NCBI GenBank assembly: GCA_025363585.1
Contig: JANYDN010000362.1
Coordinates: 1-43,885, forward strand
Length of the DNA: 43,885 nucleotides
From: Verrucomicrobiota bacterium
GTDB taxonomy: Bacteria; Verrucomicrobiota; Verrucomicrobiia; Limisphaerales; UBA9464
Reading direction: 5' to 3'
In this document: positions 43,292 through 43,885 of the stretch, piece by piece
Layout: each line of letters begins with the position of its first letter
How positions within the stretch are numbered: position 1 is the first letter of the stretch
Notes under the pieces: generated by a model
What the model was told of the DNA's origin: nothing
Databases searched by the model: none
Seen by the model: the letters and a program-made list of their open reading frames with translations, nothing else
Program-made: the position numbers and the translations under genes

Positions 43292-43885
43292 TCAGGTTGC
43301 CAACGCCGCCTGCAACGACCGCAGTTCCTCGTCCACGCACGTTGGGTCCGCCAGCGTCTGTCCGATTTCGTCGCGCAAAAGTTGTCGGTAGCGTTTGCGC
43401 ATGCGGTGAACCGCAACCCGCAGCGCGCCTTCTTCCATTCCCAATCCCCGCGCCGCCTCCGCGTACGGCACCACGTCGCGATCCATCGCCAGAAATCCAC
43501 GGCCCGCGGCGAACAACGACGCTTTCCCATCGGCGCTCATCTCCTCGTCCAACCGCAACACCACACGCTCGAGCAATGCCAGCGCCCACGCGCGATCGAA
43601 CACCGCATCGGGCGTTGCCGCCGGATCCGCCAGCTCCAGGCGAAAACGATCGTCCGCGACGGTCCAGTCCATCGAGAGATGCTCGATACCACCGCCGCGC
43701 TTTTGCCGGTTCGCGTCGCGATGGTCGTTGGCGAGGAAATGCTTCATCGACGCCAGGAGGAACGCCCGGAACCGGCCCCGTTCCGCCGAGAGCCCACCGA
43801 GATCGTCGCCCGCCAGGAGGTCCGCGAAGAATCCCTGCACGAGATCCTCGGCGTCTTCCCGCGTGCGTCCCTGCCGTCGGACGTA
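43292..43885 (-). CDS. Sigma-70 family (ECF-like) RNA polymerase sigma factor, 5' partial
   Basis: The frame stays open to the right edge, so the start is outside. The visible 197 residues begin YVRRQGRTREDAEDLVQGFF (sigma-2-like region with the DAEDLVQ motif), then RGRFRAFLLASMKHFLAND and KRGGGIEHLSMD, and end with a region-4 helix-turn-helix, PYAEAARGLGMEEGALRVAV followed by HRMRKRYRQLLRDEIGQTL. Related factors in Verrucomicrobiota and Planctomycetota often sit next to Ser/Thr kinase genes; that neighbour would lie to the left of this gene on the minus strand, where only the transposase remnant is seen. Confidence 0.9.
   Translation of the reverse strand, partial: YVRRQGRTREDAEDLVQGFFADLLAGDDLGGLSAERGRFRAFLLASMKHFLANDHRDANRQKRGGGIEHLSMDWTVADDRFRLELADPAATPDAVFDRAWALALLERVVLRLDEEMSADGKASLFAAGRGFLAMDRDVVPYAEAARGLGMEEGALRVAVHRMRKRYRQLLRDEIGQTLADPTCVDEELRSLQAALAT

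Overview
The window is a GC-rich chromosomal segment of a free-living bacterium, most likely a member of the Verrucomicrobiota (inference). The signs are a giant secreted protein built of LamG, CARDB, Calx-beta and Ig-like modules, a stand-alone type II pseudopilin-like protein with a solute-binding-style tail, an ECF-like sigma factor of the type common in the Planctomycetes-Verrucomicrobia group, a Rho with a long Gly/Asn/Gln-rich insertion, and intergenic spacers filled with short repeats (including ones that would translate as VSSFKFQV-like or NHEPHEIHEK-like strings). No plasmid or phage backbone is seen. Both window edges cut genes: the giant protein lacks its start on the left, and the sigma factor lacks its start on the right.

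Layout. 2-10132 is the giant surface protein, followed by a strong terminator, a small doubtful ORF and tRNA-Asn(GTT). 11177-13566 is a tight operon thiL-tsaE-tsaB-(Cys-cluster protein), linking thiamine diphosphate synthesis and tRNA t6A modification. 13939-16136 holds a secreted HExxH-type metallopeptidase, a pseudopilin-like protein and a tiny CPxCG zinc-ribbon protein. 16501-20600 carries cstA, nadD and an M14/MpaA-like zinc carboxypeptidase. A bidirectional terminator separates these from a leftward block, rho, tmk, and a two-gene Septu-like defence module (ptuB, ptuA) of visibly lower GC. 25179-29756 runs rightward: a phosphonoacetaldehyde-dehydrogenase-like ALDH, an unusual DUF455 ferritin-like/ATP-grasp fusion, and a small exported protein. 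A second, divergent ALDH reads leftward (29992-31431), and a PQQ-type sugar dehydrogenase-like protein reads rightward. The leftward block 33816-36143 has two tail-anchored coiled-coil proteins, iscA and an hscB-like co-chaperone (Fe-S assembly). Next come mutS, a leftward pair (DUF2314 membrane protein and GIY-YIG nuclease), then nrdR with an overlapping unknown gene. The right end has a truncated IS200/IS605-like transposase inside inverted REP-like repeats, then the partial sigma factor.

The most distinctive structural feature is the intergenic DNA. Nearly every spacer longer than about 200 bp contains short repeats of at least six families, arranged as nested inverted pairs (outer repeat, inner repeat, inverted inner repeat, inverted outer repeat). 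They occur in tandem, convergent and divergent gene contexts, so they are not simply terminators. The truncated HUH transposase flanked by the same kind of palindromes suggests a RAYT/REP-like origin for at least one family. The Septu-like module and the DUF455-ATP-grasp fusion are the best candidates for interesting protein systems.
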